From contig CP075496.1 in NCBI GenBank assembly GCA_021613535.1, forward strand, positions 13,516,001 to 13,580,000: 64,000 nucleotides of DNA, given 5' to 3'. The notes below the pieces were generated by a model. It was not told where the DNA came from and did no database searches. It was given only the letters and a program-made list of their open reading frames with translations. This DNA comes from Adineta vaga. Taxonomy: Eukaryota > Rotifera. Below are positions 12,976 through 24,761 of this stretch, one piece after another; within the stretch, counting starts at the first letter, position 1; the number at the start of each line of letters is the position of its first letter. The translations under genes were made by a program, and so were the position numbers.

Positions 12976-13154
12976 AAATTAATTTGTTGTTGTTGTTGTT
13001 GTTGTTTTTTCTTATTTTATTTACTAATATTGTATATACGATCTCATTTTTCTTTTCTCGAAACGATTTGATCGTACATGTCTTTTTTCTTCGATATTAT
13101 CTGTTTGATTAGTCACTTTTTTCTTTTTCTTTTGTCTAATATCTGTCTTAGCTC

Positions 13155-13162
13155 AATGGAAA

Positions 13163-13206
<44 letters not shown>
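13155..13206. repeat. Microsatellite (CT)n followed by (AT)n
   Basis: A run of CT dinucleotides passes directly into AT dinucleotides in the gap between the kinesin and PWWP genes. Confidence 0.9.
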
Positions 13207-13270
13207 CACATATGTATCGATAGATGAATGATGGAATCTAATGTTATATATTTTAGATATAAAAAACAAA

Positions 13271-14487
13271 ATGTCATCAACAGAAGATATAACAACAGAT
13301 CCAACTGATAGTAAGAGAAAAGATTGAAGTAGTTGGTGAGAAAACGCTTGAATGAGACTTGATTTCTGATTTAGCTTCGTCGACAACACTTCATTTTGGA
13401 CAACTTGTTTGGGCGAAATTAGCTTCTGCACCATTTTGGCCTGCGGTTATATTTACTGAAGAAAATCAAGATTGGATTCGCCATAAAGGTGTTAACAATT
13501 GGAAAAACAATGAAATATGTTGTCTTATGAAAAATTTTCTTTAGGCAAATCAACATATGTTCATGTTTTCTTTTTTGGTGAAACAGCTGAACGAAGTTGG
13601 ATTCTTACATCGAGAATTTTACCATTTATTGGTGCATCAAAATTTACTAAACAACGTAATGATTGGCGTCGAAAAGTACGATTAACATTTAATTGATTAA
13701 CTTTACTCTTTATTCAATTTAGATGAAAGTTAAAATTCGAGAAGAACAAAAATTAACTTTAAAAGATCGATCAAATCTGAATACTGCTATAAAACAAGCT
13801 GAAAAATTAGCAAAATTTTCTTTACGAAAACGTATTAATATTCTTAAAACTGAATGGTGGTATTGGAATGAACTTGTTCAATCTGAAGGCAATACTGAAT
13901 CATCTATTGAAGAAACTTCGATTGATCAACAAACATCAATCGTTATTCAAAATCAAGAGAGTGATAATGAAGAAATCTTGCAATTATTCAATTCTACTTC
14001 CGATGACTTAGTTCGTTTAAATGAAGAGAAAACAAATGCAAACTTGTTCTCAATTTTATTCTTTTAGGATGATATTATTTGTTTATCGGATACGGATACG
14101 GATACAAGATCATCATTACAACATACAACATCGGTTTGTTTTCATCCTTTAACATCACATGAAGAGGAAACTATCATTCGAGAAATGTTAGCTTCATCAG
14201 ATAATTCTTATTCTGCATGTCGTCGTGTTGCTGAACAAGAATATTTACTTTGTATACAAAAGAATTTTCCATCAACATCAATTATATCGGAACATTGGTT
14301 CTATTTATTTGTTTTTCGTCATTGTGAACGATTAGCACGACATTTTTCTCGTTGGATTAATGATATGGAAGTTTTCTTAACTCAATCATCCTTTCTTCCA
14401 CGAGTTCATGTTTCACAAGTGAAATCATTGATTATTTTGTTTAAACAATATAATCAAAGTCATCAAGAACAGTCCTCTTCTCATTGA
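13271..14487 (+). CDS. PWWP-domain protein
   Basis: Likely chromatin-associated; PWWP domains bind methylated histone tails and DNA. Exons 13271-13310, 13375-13488, 13545-13675, 13723-14010 and 14068-14487; 330 residues. The PWWP domain is at about residues 17-90: GQLVWAKLASAPFWPAVIF (the name-giving motif appears as PFWP), then STYVHVFFFG and ERSWI. A basic/acidic linker follows with LNTAIKQAEKLAKFSLRKR, typical of the helix after PWWP domains. The C-terminal 120 residues (ACRRVAEQEYLL, HWFYLFVFRHCERLARHFSRW) look helical and folded but are not recognised. The fourth intron uses a weak donor (gttcgt). No SET, bromo or MutS domain is present, so this is not simply NSD, BRPF or MSH6. Confidence 0.8.
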
Positions 14488-14948
14488 AAATTAGTTAGAA
14501 ATATTTTCAACTGCTTTGTGTAACATAATTTTGATAGTTTTCAGTTGATTTTTTTGTTTTGTTTTTCTCCCGATATTATGAAATAAACATTACAATACAC
14601 TAGAATTCAACAGTTCCCTTATAATATCATCTATCCAATATTCATCATTTTATCGGGATGAGATTTCATTGGCTCGTATTAACCAATTAATGATCTATTT
14701 ATCAGGAACGAAATTTTTTGCGAAATTGATTTTAAATTTTCTTTGGATTAAAAACATATTTTTCTAAAACTAAATCAAAACGAATTATCTTTCAAATAAA
14801 TGATCTTTTTCATAAAATATCGAGGTCTTCTATTATCTCATATGTTATTGGTGGGACGCAAATATCTTTCATTCAGATCATCTCTATGAATGAATGAATG
14901 AATGAATGAAACTTTCATGATATTCTTTTAGATAAATTTCCATTGATT
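14488..14948. other. PWWP-PA2G4 intergenic region
   Basis: No gene seen. It contains AATAAA just after the PWWP stop, a short (GAAT)n run near 14888-14910 and an acceptor-like ttttag about 17 bp before the PA2G4 start codon. Confidence 0.6.
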
Positions 14949-16314
14949 ATGTCTTCATCTCGTTCAGCAAGTATTTCATCATCCGATGGATCAACGTCAT
15001 CTCAAACAGCACAAGATGAAACGATTGCAAATGATCTTGTTGTTACAAAATATAAAATGGCATCAGAAATCACTCAACGTATTCTTCGAGAAGTTATAGA
15101 TCGATGTTTACCAGGAACATCTGTTCGTGAAATATGTATTTATGGTGATAAACGTTTAGATGAAGAAACCGTACGTGTATTCAAAAAAGATAAAGATGTG
15201 AAAAAAGGAATTGCATTTCCAACATGTTTATCAGTGAATAATTATGTTTGTCATTTCAGTCCATTAATATCGGATCCAGATATGATTTTAAAAGATAATG
15301 ATGTTGTAAAAATTGATTTGGGTTGTCATATTGATGGATATGTTGCTGTTGTTGCTCATACAATTATTGTTGGTGCTACACGAGAAAAGAAAGTTACAGG
15401 ACGACGTGCAGATTGTATACTTGCTGCATATTATGCAGCTGAAGCTGCTCTTCGTTTAATTAAACCCAATGAAAATAATCTTGCTGTAACTGAAATGATC
15501 GATCGTATTGCAAATACATATCATTGTAAACCAGTTGAAGGTAAAATTATGCAGAAATTTCTTTTGAATAAATCAATATCCTTATTTTTAAGGTATGATT
15601 TCCTATCAAATGTCACGTGGAATTATTGATGGTGAAAAGAGAATTTATTTAAATCCAAATGAAATGCAACGACGTGAAAATGAAAAAGAAGAATTTGCTT
15701 TACATGAAGTCTATGCTGTCGATATTTTAGTTTCATCCGGTGATGGTAAACCACGGGAAACAGATATTCGTACAACAGTTTATAAGAAAAAAGATTTCGT
15801 CTATCAATTACGTATGAAATCATCACGTGTCTTTCTTTCTGAAGTTGAAAAACGTTTTTCATTAATGCCATTTACATTAAGACATTTCGAAGATGAAAAA
15901 CGTGCACGAATGGGTGTTATTGAATGTGCTAAACATGAACTTGTTGAACCCTTTCCAGTTTATCAAGAAAAAGAAGGAGAATTTGTTGCTGAATTTAAAT
16001 TTACATTATTATTAATGCCAAGTGGACAAATGAAAATAACTGGTTTACCAATTGATTTAGATTTATATGAATCAGAATATAAAATAACTGATAATGATAT
16101 TAAACAATTGTTAACAAGTTCAACACAAAAAAAGAAAAATAAAAACAAGAAGAAGAAGAAAGTAACTGCTACACAAGGAACAAATATTGAAATGATGGAT
16201 GCAGTTGAAGATGATGGAGATGAAGATTTTGAAGATGAACCTGTAAAACCCACGAAGAAAACTTCAAATAGTAATGGAAATAAAAAAGTCAAATCAAACA
16301 AAACAAAATCTTAA
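14949..16314 (+). CDS. PA2G4: Proliferation-associated protein 2G4 (EBP1), methionine-aminopeptidase-like
   Basis: Ribosome- and RNA-binding growth regulator with a methionine-aminopeptidase (pita-bread) fold but no peptidase activity in the known family. Two exons, 14949-15540 and 15593-16314; 437 residues against about 394 in humans. Diagnostic segments: VVTKYKMASEI, FPTCLSVNNYVCHFSPL, DVVKIDLGCHIDGYVAVVAHT, GMISYQMSRGIIDGEK, FALHEVYAVDILVSSG, FPVYQEKEGEFVAEFKFT. The C-terminus has a lysine run (KKKNKNKKKKK, about residues 376-386) like the nucleolar/RNA-binding tail of the family, then an acidic patch and a second basic tail. The N-terminal Ser-rich 25 residues are extra. Confidence 0.95.
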
Positions 16315-16601
16315 TTCAGCTTTAAGACATATCTTTGTTATCATTTACAGATCTGTCGGCAATAATTCTTTTCAAAACAAACCAAACTTATTTTTTTCAT
16401 TTTTTTTCTCTTGATTATGACATAAAGTAAAGATTTTCGTCTCATGAAAATAAAAACATAATAAACAACAACGACATTAAAAGTATTGATTAACAATAAC
16501 AACAAAGATCTTCTTTTTTAGAAATGAGTAGAAAAAGACTCCAGGATTAGAAATCTTTACGATAATACATGATTTGTATTGATTATAGATTATCATTCAG
16601 T

Positions 16602-19543
16602 ATGTTAACTATCATCAAAAAACAGTTTCTATCGAAATATTCGTGTTGTTTTGATTCCAATCAACGTTTGCTATTCCATTCGAAATTGATATTGAATAAT
16701 ACAATCGCCATTTCATCGAGAGAACATTTTTATGATAGAAATCAAAATCGAGCATCAAATACACAACGTTATTATCAAAATAATCATCGTCGATCAATTC
16801 AGGTGAAACCAATGATTCTTAAAGATGATTTTATTCCACAACCATCGTATGATAATCTCTTAAATGTTGAAAAACCATTGCCATATGATAAAACCATTAA
16901 ACGAAGTAAGTTTCGATTCAAATGATTGTGATTATATAAAATTTTTATCGTTTTCTTTTCTTGTATAGATGATCTTCTTCGTATCATCAATGATTTCTAT
17001 CGTCATGATGAAGTTAAACAATTAGCTACTGATCAAGGTCTCGATTTACAAATCTTTAAAAATGTTTATGTTAGTTTTCGAAAATATTGTATGCAAACAA
17101 CGGTCTTACCTGATGATTTCAATCTCATCTTAAATGATATCGTATTTGGTTCTAGTAAAGTATTCGATTCTTTGATTAATTGTTCTATATATATTAATAT
17201 AGGTAATGTTACTGCGATATTTCCATACTTTTTTCGACATGCACAACAAATGTTTCCACATCTGAAATGTGTAGAAGATTTGAAGAAGATTAGTGATCTT
17301 CGTAATCCAACAAATTGGTAAATATCTTAAGAAATAAACAAAGATTTCGAATGATGTAATATCTTTTAGGTATCCAGATGCAAGAAATATAAAACGAAAG
17401 ATTATATTTCATGCCGGTCCAACAAATAGTGGAAAAGTATTGATCACTTTTTTCAATATCAATAATTCACTTTGCTTTTCATAGACATATCATGCTTTAC
17501 AACGTTTTATGAATAGTGAAAGTGGAGTGTATTGTGGACCTTTAAAATTATTAGCATCAGAAGTTTTTCGTAAAACGAATGCTGCAGTAATGATTTCATT
17601 GTTATTGTCAATGCGTTCAATGTTATTTTGTAGGGAACAAAATGTGATCTGGTTACCGGTGAAGAACGTCGTTTTGCAGATTCCGAAGGGAAACCAGCCA
17701 ATCATGTAGCATGTACAGTTGAAATGACAAATTTAAATACAATTTGTAAGTACAAAACAATATGATAAATTGTTTTAAACATTTGTGAATAGATGATGTT
17801 GCTGTTATCGATGAAATTCAAATGATTCGTGATCCACAACGTGGTTGGGCATGGACACGTGCTCTACTTGGTACATTTTACATTGATTATTCGATATTTT
17901 ATCATTCTATATTCAAGGTCTACAAGCAAAAGAAATTCATTTATGTGGAGAAATTTCTACGGGAAAACTACTCGAAGAATTAATGGTGACTACAGAAGAT
18001 AATTTCGAAATTCGAGAATATCAACGTTTAACTAAATTATTATATTTAGATCAAGCCATAGGTGAGTAATTATAATTCATATTTATGTCAATAATTTCAT
18101 CTTATTTTGTTAGAAACATTCGATAATGTTAGATCGGGTGATTGTATCGTTTGTTTTAATAAAAATGATATATTTCATGTTACTCGAGAATTAGAAAAAC
18201 GTGGTCATGATGTTGCAGTTATCTATGGATCATTACCACCAGGTAACTATAACGATAACATTGATCTTTTTAGGAACAATAATTATTATTAATTAGGTAC
18301 GAAATTATTACAAGCTCAACGTTTTAATGATCCAAATGATGAATGTAAAATTCTTGTGGCAACAGATGCGATTGGTATGGGTTTAAATTTGTATGTTATC
18401 AGTGTATGATCTACTTCTTTGAATTTGAGTTATTTGTATATTTGTAGAAGTATCAAACGTGTCATCTTCTATAGTCTTGCTAAATCACAAATGAATGAAG
18501 AAGGAAATAAGGAAAGATCCAATGTAACAACATCACAAGCTTTACAGATTGCTGGTCGAGCGGGAAGGTATGATAATACAACTGAAAAATATACATCAGT
18601 TCTTTTGTCAATTGAAAACTTTTTAGATTTGCCAGTGCTTTTCCTGATGGTGAAGTAACTACCTTTCGTCGTGATGATCTCTCTCGATTAAATGAGATCA
18701 TCACTCAACAATCAAAACCAATTGAAGTAAACATTTCTTTCATAAAATCTAATGTTTTTGTCAATGAAAAAAAACTGTTTAGCGTGCTGGTTTACATCCA
18801 ACAGCTGAACAAATTGAAATGTTTGCTTATTATTTACCGAAACAATCACTTTCAAGTCTAATTGTATAAAACGAACTATCTTTCGCTTTGATAAAACGAT
18901 TTTTGTTCTTCTTCTTAGGATATCTTTCTAACACTTTCACAATTAGATAAGAATTTCTATTTTATGTGTCATGTCGAAGATATGAAATATTTAGCAGATA
19001 TTATTGAACATATTCCATTAGTCCTTCGAGTTCGATATACATTTTCATGTGCTCCAATTAATAAAAAGATGTCTTTTGTTTGTGCAATGTTTTTGAAGGT
19101 AATAATTGATTTAGTTTTTCTTCCTCGTCGTCAAAGATCTTTCTTTTGTTAGTATGCACAACAATTTAGTCGAAATGAACCAACAACATTAGAATGGCTT
19201 TTGAAAGAAACCAATTGTTCATTTCAAATACCAAATACAGTAACTGATTTAGCACATTATGAAGAAATTTTCGATTGTTTTGATCTATATCTATGGCTTA
19301 GGTAATGTGTTGATTTGTTAAATATGTACAAATTATTCAATGAAATGTTTTTCTTTTGAAATTAGTTCTCGATTTAGTCAAATGTTTCCAGATAGAGAAT
19401 CAGTACATAGAATTCAAAAGGAACTTGATCAAATCATTCATTGTGGCGTACAAAATATTGTGAAACTTGTTCAACAAACAAATCATTCCGAATTAAAAGA
19501 TGATACTGTAGTTAAAAGAACTAAAGTGTCTGCAATATGTTGA
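16602..19543 (+). CDS. SUPV3L1: SUV3-type mitochondrial RNA/DNA helicase
   Basis: ATP-dependent helicase that unwinds RNA for degradation in mitochondria, in known systems together with PNPase. Sixteen exons: 16602-16905, 16969-17154, 17203-17317, 17370-17436, 17485-17586, 17634-17745, 17793-17870, 17918-18061, 18114-18242, 18297-18390, 18448-18567, 18627-18726, 18783-18863, 18919-19098, 19153-19301, 19366-19543; 712 residues. Motif [10 protein letters not shown] (Walker A 218-225), TGEERRF, motif II IDEIQMI (DEIQ 302-305), [20 protein letters not shown], motif [11 protein letters not shown]. The SUV3 C-terminal part follows ([29 protein letters not shown]). The Lys/Ser/Arg-rich, acid-poor N-terminus fits a mitochondrial presequence. 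A tcattcag acceptor lies one base before the ATG. No frame defects seen. Confidence 0.95.
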
Positions 19544-19591
19544 AATAAATAAAAATAAATAAAGTGAACTAAAAATGCGCGATATATTCAA

Positions 19592-21034
19592 ATGACTTCT
19601 ATACAATCGAATCTAATTGAATTCAATTGTCTTGGTACAATTTTTCTCATTCGAGAAACTTCACTCAATCGTTTTCCTAATACTCTTCTTGGTTCTATCC
19701 AATATGATTTTCTTCTTTCAACGTTCATCATATTTTCTTCATCTATCTAGGTGATCTAAAACGTCGTACTACTTTCTACAATGAAAATAGACATCAATAT
19801 ATCATTGATCGACATATAATTTCTTTTGAAGCAATTCTTAATTATTACGAAACAGGAAAATTAATTGCTCCAACCGTTTATGAACCAATTATCTTTCTTG
19901 AAGAATTGAAATATTTTCAATTTGATAAAGAAATCATTGAACATTTTTCTAAAACAGAAATTCACGAAGAATTTCTCACTCATCATCGTATTGTTCCATT
20001 CAATCGATTCTTTCAATTAATTTGGATATCATTAGAATACAAAGATTATTCTATTCTATCACAATTCGTAAGATTATTTAGATAAACATTTCTCTCATAA
20101 AAGTAACTATTCATTATAGATTCAATTTCTATGTTTAATCATTTCTTTACTATATTGCATGAATATTTCGATTGAACTTCTTCCACAAATATCACGAGAT
20201 AAAGTTATTTGTTATAAAGTATCTTCATCGAAAACTTGTGAAAATATTTTCTTTGATTTTCGTCCATCGAAAATCACAAGTCAATGGATTTATCAAATTG
20301 AACAAAGTTTGTACTACTAATTCTTTTCCTATCTATTCAATATGGATGTGTGTGTGTGTGTTTTGTTTCTTCTTCTAGTATGTACAGTTTTTATTACAAT
20401 AGAATATCTTCTTCGTCTTCTTTCTTCACCACATAAATGGTTAACATTTATTTTATTGATCAATATATTCGATTTATTTATTCTCGCTGCTAATTGGTTT
20501 TATTTATTCTTAATTACATTGAAAAATTTCGATAATGATCAACAAGATCCATTTTTCTATATAAAACTTTTTCAATATTTAATTCTTCTACGTTTATTTC
20601 GATTCTTTCGTCTTTGTCGATACATAAAATCTCTTCGTATTCTTTATTATGGAATTGAAAAAGCATTTAAACATATCATGTCTATTGGATTTATCATTCT
20701 TTTCTTTGTCTTTACTTTTGGAGTTATTATTCAAGTTATTGAAAAAAATTGGGATCAAGCTTATGTAACACGTCTTGAAGATCTATTTAATATTGTCACA
20801 ATTTCAACAATTACTGTTGGTGATGCTAAACGTGTACCATTATCACCGACAGGAAAAATTCTTTGTTCATTTCTTGCTGGAATAGGTTTGATTAGTATAT
20901 CATTACCATTAACATCTATTTATCGAATATTTCAATCGATTTATCGACTTGAAAATATGGATAAACGATTTATTATTATAAAATATGTTTATCCCAATGG
21001 AGAATTAGTTCAAAATCATATCATTCATCAATGA
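19592..21034 (+). CDS. Kv-type voltage-gated potassium channel subunit with altered pore
   Basis: Six-transmembrane channel subunit in the plasma membrane. Exons 19592-19691, 19751-20067, 20120-20306, 20379-21034; 419 residues. N-terminal T1/BTB tetramerisation domain (RFPNTLLGDLKRR, SFEAILNYYETGKL, FLEELKYFQF), S1 from about residue 140, S2 (ICTVFITIEYLLRLL), and S4 with basic residues every third position (LRLFRFFRLCRYIKSLR). In the pore, family members have TMTTVGYGD; here TISTITVGD aligns without gaps, so the filter T-V-G-Y-G is T-I-T-V-G. The S6 PVP hinge is replaced (SISLPLTSI). The protein ends soon after S6. It may be non-conducting, regulatory or differently selective; that is inference. 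It starts only 48 bp after the SUV3 stop. Confidence 0.88.
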
Positions 21035-22489
21035 ATTGTATACGAAGAAAAACGACGATGGATAATATGATCATTCGAACTAATAGACATATTATAAGCT
21101 TTAGATAGTATCAAATACCCGATGAGATAAAAGTAAATGTAATTAGCTGGAATTATCAGAAAATTGATTCTCAAAGTCACAGAATCTATCATAGGTTTTT
21201 ATCCAATAATTACAAAACATATTGTTTCATTTTTGTTAAAATATTCAGAATTAATTATAACAGCTGTGAGTGGAAAGATGTTATCAACGAAGATGAACTC
21301 TCTCTCTCGCTTCGAGTTTATCAATTATCATAAATAGCATTTTAATGACATCGATTGTTCTTCTTTAACACAGCAGGATGAATTCTTTTTCTTACATATT
21401 CAATTTGATTTGAAAATATGCACAATGATCGGTTATTTAATATCAAAAGAGAAAAACAATAACTGAGAACATATTTTATTTGTTGAGAAGAAAAGAAATT
21501 CTTGTGGATATTGTGATTATTATCTCGACGACCATTCATCATTAATAATAAGAAAAAGAAAAGAATTTCGCTCTTTTATAACGAGTTTTGTATACATGCA
21601 TGTTGTTTCACATGTGTACTGTAATGATCTTCGAGCAAATGTCAATGTCCACCATCACCAAAACTATCAACTTGTGTCAATAATGAGCGACATGTTTTGT
21701 ACAAACGATATTGAATTAGAAGAGAACATCGAGTAACTTTCTTTCTTTCTTTCTCTCTCTCTCTTTTTTGCCTTTTGAACCCATCACACGATTGTTGCGT
21801 CAAAGTTTGTTTTAGTTCGGTAAAGATGATACAAAAATTAATCTTTCTCTCGTGTATGTGTGTAGGTGATGATCAAATTGATTATGAGTGTGGCAAAAGT
21901 AAAACAAACAAACAAACATGATCAACGCGTTGGTCTGGTGAACATACACGCGTGCCCTATCAATCATCTATCTTCTTTTTTTTCTTCTTTTTTCCTTGTT
22001 CGCATTTTCGGAATGGAATTTGATTGGTAGCCGATAAGCTCTTACACTCTAATTACTTCGTGGGGGAAAGATAGAATGAAAGCGCGCGCGCGCGTGTATG
22101 AATTGAGAAGATGAGACGTTATGTTGTTCCAAGATGGTATGCATTTCAAACGACGAGAGATAACGATTATTCTCGAATGAGAGTAGAAGAAAAGACCTAC
22201 ATTCATATCATGACACATACTCAATGGAATTTAGTTCTACGTGATGAGAAAAAAAAAGAGAAGAAAATACCAAGTCGAAAAACATATGAAATCAGTCTTC
22301 GTCTTTATTCTTCCTTTTTTGTTGTTTCTTTTCATTTTTCGACTATGAATAATTGGTAAGATATAAAAAGGATGTTTGGACATTTTTTGAATTAGTATTA
22401 AGTTTTCTTCATACATTAGAGAGATCTTTACATTCATGAAATTACTTTTAGATTATTTATACATATATATATATGTATGTACATCCTCG
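21035..22489. other. Kv to vestigial-like intergenic region
   Basis: No gene recognised. It holds pyrimidine-rich CTTT/CT repeats around 21740-21770, a run of alternating GC (22083-22095) and an (AT)n run just before the next start codon. Probably regulatory sequence of the vestigial-like gene. Confidence 0.5.
22083..22095. repeat. Alternating GC tract
   Basis: A run of GC dinucleotides, which can adopt Z-DNA and is rare in this A+T-rich background, about 400 bp upstream of the vestigial-like start. Confidence 0.8.
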
Positions 22490-23530
22490 ATGAGTACTAA
22501 TACACTTGTTAATGAGAACCTTTCAACAAATAATTCAACAACAATCAATGATGGTCCAATAGCACATCTTGATCATATGTTAAATAGTCTTCATGATGAT
22601 CAACAATCAACACGAATATCATCGGATTCATTTGAACATAAATCACATCGAATGCATCCTCGATCAACATCAAGAACAACAATAACAGATGGAAAAATTG
22701 TTGAATGTTCATCAGAAAATTCAATTGTTTATCGATATTATACAGGAGAATCAGGTTCAGTTATCGATGAACATTTTGATAAAGCACTTAAACAACCAAT
22801 TTCATATAATTCACCAAGAGCAATACCAACACGAGGTAAGTGAAATCTTATTGATTATTTTCTAAATTACTTCAATTACTTAGATCCTCGAACATCATCC
22901 TATGGTTATTCGAGTATGATGAATCCATCAAGTAGCTTTTGGCCGAATTTTATGGCAACACCATCAACATATCCTCATCCAACATATCTTCCAACATCAC
23001 AAAATGAATATACTGATTGGATGCATCATCATCATCATACATATCGTTCACCTTATTCAACAAATCCAACGACAGCAACAACTCCATCTTCATCATCATC
23101 ATCATCATCAGCCATGTCAAACAATCATTTACATCCAATTGGATCACCAAATACAACAAATAATAATAACAATACAGGACGTTATCATCATCATACACCA
23201 CCCGATATGGATGTTGTTACAGCAGCAGCTATTGGTGCTGCAGCCGCTGCACAAATGTTTCATCATGAAAAACAATCTCATCATGCTTATACACCAACAT
23301 CTCATCATTTCGATTATCATCTTGGTGGATCAATGATGGCTACAGCCTCCTATGCATTTCCAAGTCAAAGTAACAACAATTATTTTATTTTTATATTGTT
23401 GTTTTTTCTCTTTCATTAAGGTTTTGATTTAATGGGTACAAGTACACCACCAATGGGTTTAGACAATTCGAATATAAAAGACTCAACAGCATCACCACCA
23501 TGGTATTCAAATCATCATTTGTCTTGTTAA
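22490..23530 (+). CDS. Vestigial-like (VGLL) transcription cofactor
   Basis: Nuclear cofactor that binds TEAD/Scalloped transcription factors through the TDU (Tondu) motif. Exons 22490-22835, 22884-23369, 23421-23530; 313 residues. The TDU motif lies at about residues 77-101: SIVYRYYTGESGSVIDEHF then DKALKQ, matching the family pattern (Y-F/Y-x-G-x-x-x-S-V-V/I-D-E-H-F-x-x-A-L). The rest is low complexity as usual for VGLL2/3: His runs (MHHHHHT), a run of eight serines and alanine tracts (AAAIGAAAAA). The start chosen is MSTNT; an in-frame ATG 54 bp upstream would add a Tyr/Ile-rich stretch coded by an AT microsatellite and is unlikely. Binding to TEAD here is inferred from the motif. Confidence 0.85.
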
Positions 23531-24243
23531 ATAACCAAGTAGAATATTTAAAAAAAAAACACTTCTACATTTTATTTGATTATACTTTATATATATATAT
23601 ATATATGTACTAAAATAACATCCAAGAAAATCTAACAGTCTGTTGTTTTTCTCTGTTCTATTGTAATTTATACAAAATATAATTGAATTATTTCTTATTG
23701 ATTACGTCGTTATGTTTGTTGATACAGAAACGACAAATGTTATTGTATCGAGTGTGGTTTTGTCTTCTTTCTTTCTTTCTTTCTTTAATCTTCATCTCAT
23801 TTTTGCTCTTGTATGATTTTTATCCATTAAAAAAATGTAGATATTTACTTCGTGATGTTGATAAACCATCATCATCACATCAGATTTTCTCGATTCATAG
23901 TTTAAAATGATGAGTAATCATTATCTTTAATTGAATAAAAGAGAATCAACATGAAATGGAATATTTGTAAAGGTAATTGAGTTGAAGAAAAGAATTCGAT
24001 AGTTTCTTGTAAAATATGATTGTTTTTTCTTTGAAGAGAAAAGAAATTGTATGCTTGTCTGTGTGCGTGTTGTTTTTTTTTCTTCGAAAATACTTTCACA
24101 TATATACAGAGAACGAAATAAGATAATGATAATATGAAAAAATGAATCGTTATGAAAGAAATTACAGGAAAAACATCCATATGTTTTCTTTTTTCATCAA
24201 TGAATATCTTTTCCGAATAAAATCTTCGATATGTTTTGCTTTT
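23531..24243. other. Convergent 3' region between vestigial-like and endosulfine genes
   Basis: No gene recognised. Contains an (AT)n microsatellite near 23590-23606 and a CTTT-type run near 23766-23785. It must hold the 3' UTRs of both convergent genes. Confidence 0.6.
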
Positions 24244-24761
24244 CTAATGAGTCGATGATTGTGTTGACATTGAATTATTTGCGGTTATAGGTGTTGTTGT
24301 TGGTGTTACTGTTGCAGCACATGATAATTTTCTTGGCATAACTGTTTCCGGAGTTGGAATTTCATGACCAGTTATTGTTTCAGGTACTATGTTTGATGTT
24401 GCTTCTATATTACTATTTGTTTTGTTAGTTGAATCAGGTTTACTTGCTGCTAGTTTAGCTTGCGATTTCGCGACATTATAATCACCTGAATCGAAATATT
24501 TCGGCTAATGAAATCAAACAAAAGAAGGTTGATTAATTCGAAAGAAAATCTTTTATCTTTAAATACTTTATTCATTAATTTTTTTGTTAACATATTTTGT
24601 TGTCGAGGAAGAGCACCACCATATTTTGCTCTTAGTTTTGCTTCTTCACTCATTTCTGGTGTTGCACCGTTATTCTAAATGATAAATCTTGTCGACAATT
24701 TTGTAATGAATAGATGAAAAATACGAACCAATGGTGTCGTATTTTCCGTTGATGAAGCCAT
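24244..24761 (-). CDS. ENSA: Endosulfine/ARPP19-type PP2A-B55 inhibitor
   Basis: Small unstructured phosphoprotein. In known animals Greatwall kinase phosphorylates the serine of FDSGDY, and the product inhibits PP2A-B55 to allow mitosis. Exons 24729-24761, 24567-24674 and 24244-24504; 133 residues, close to the usual 112-121. Visible: SEEAKLRAKYGGALPR, then KYFDSGDYNVAK across the second junction, with the target serine intact, then EIPTPETV and PRKLS near the C-terminus, a typical PKA-like site of the family. The long intron-readthrough frame around exon 2 is not coding. ENSA and ARPP19 cannot be separated in invertebrates, so the symbol stands for the family. Confidence 0.9.

Noticed and set aside
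15963-16301. 112-codon minus-strand frame over the PA2G4 C-terminus
   Set aside because: Antisense shadow of the lysine- and glutamate-rich tail, giving Phe/Leu runs; no independent evidence.
22950-23336. His/Ile- and Met-rich frames overlapping the vestigial-like gene
   Set aside because: Produced by CAT/ATC-type repeats of the real reading frame read out of phase.
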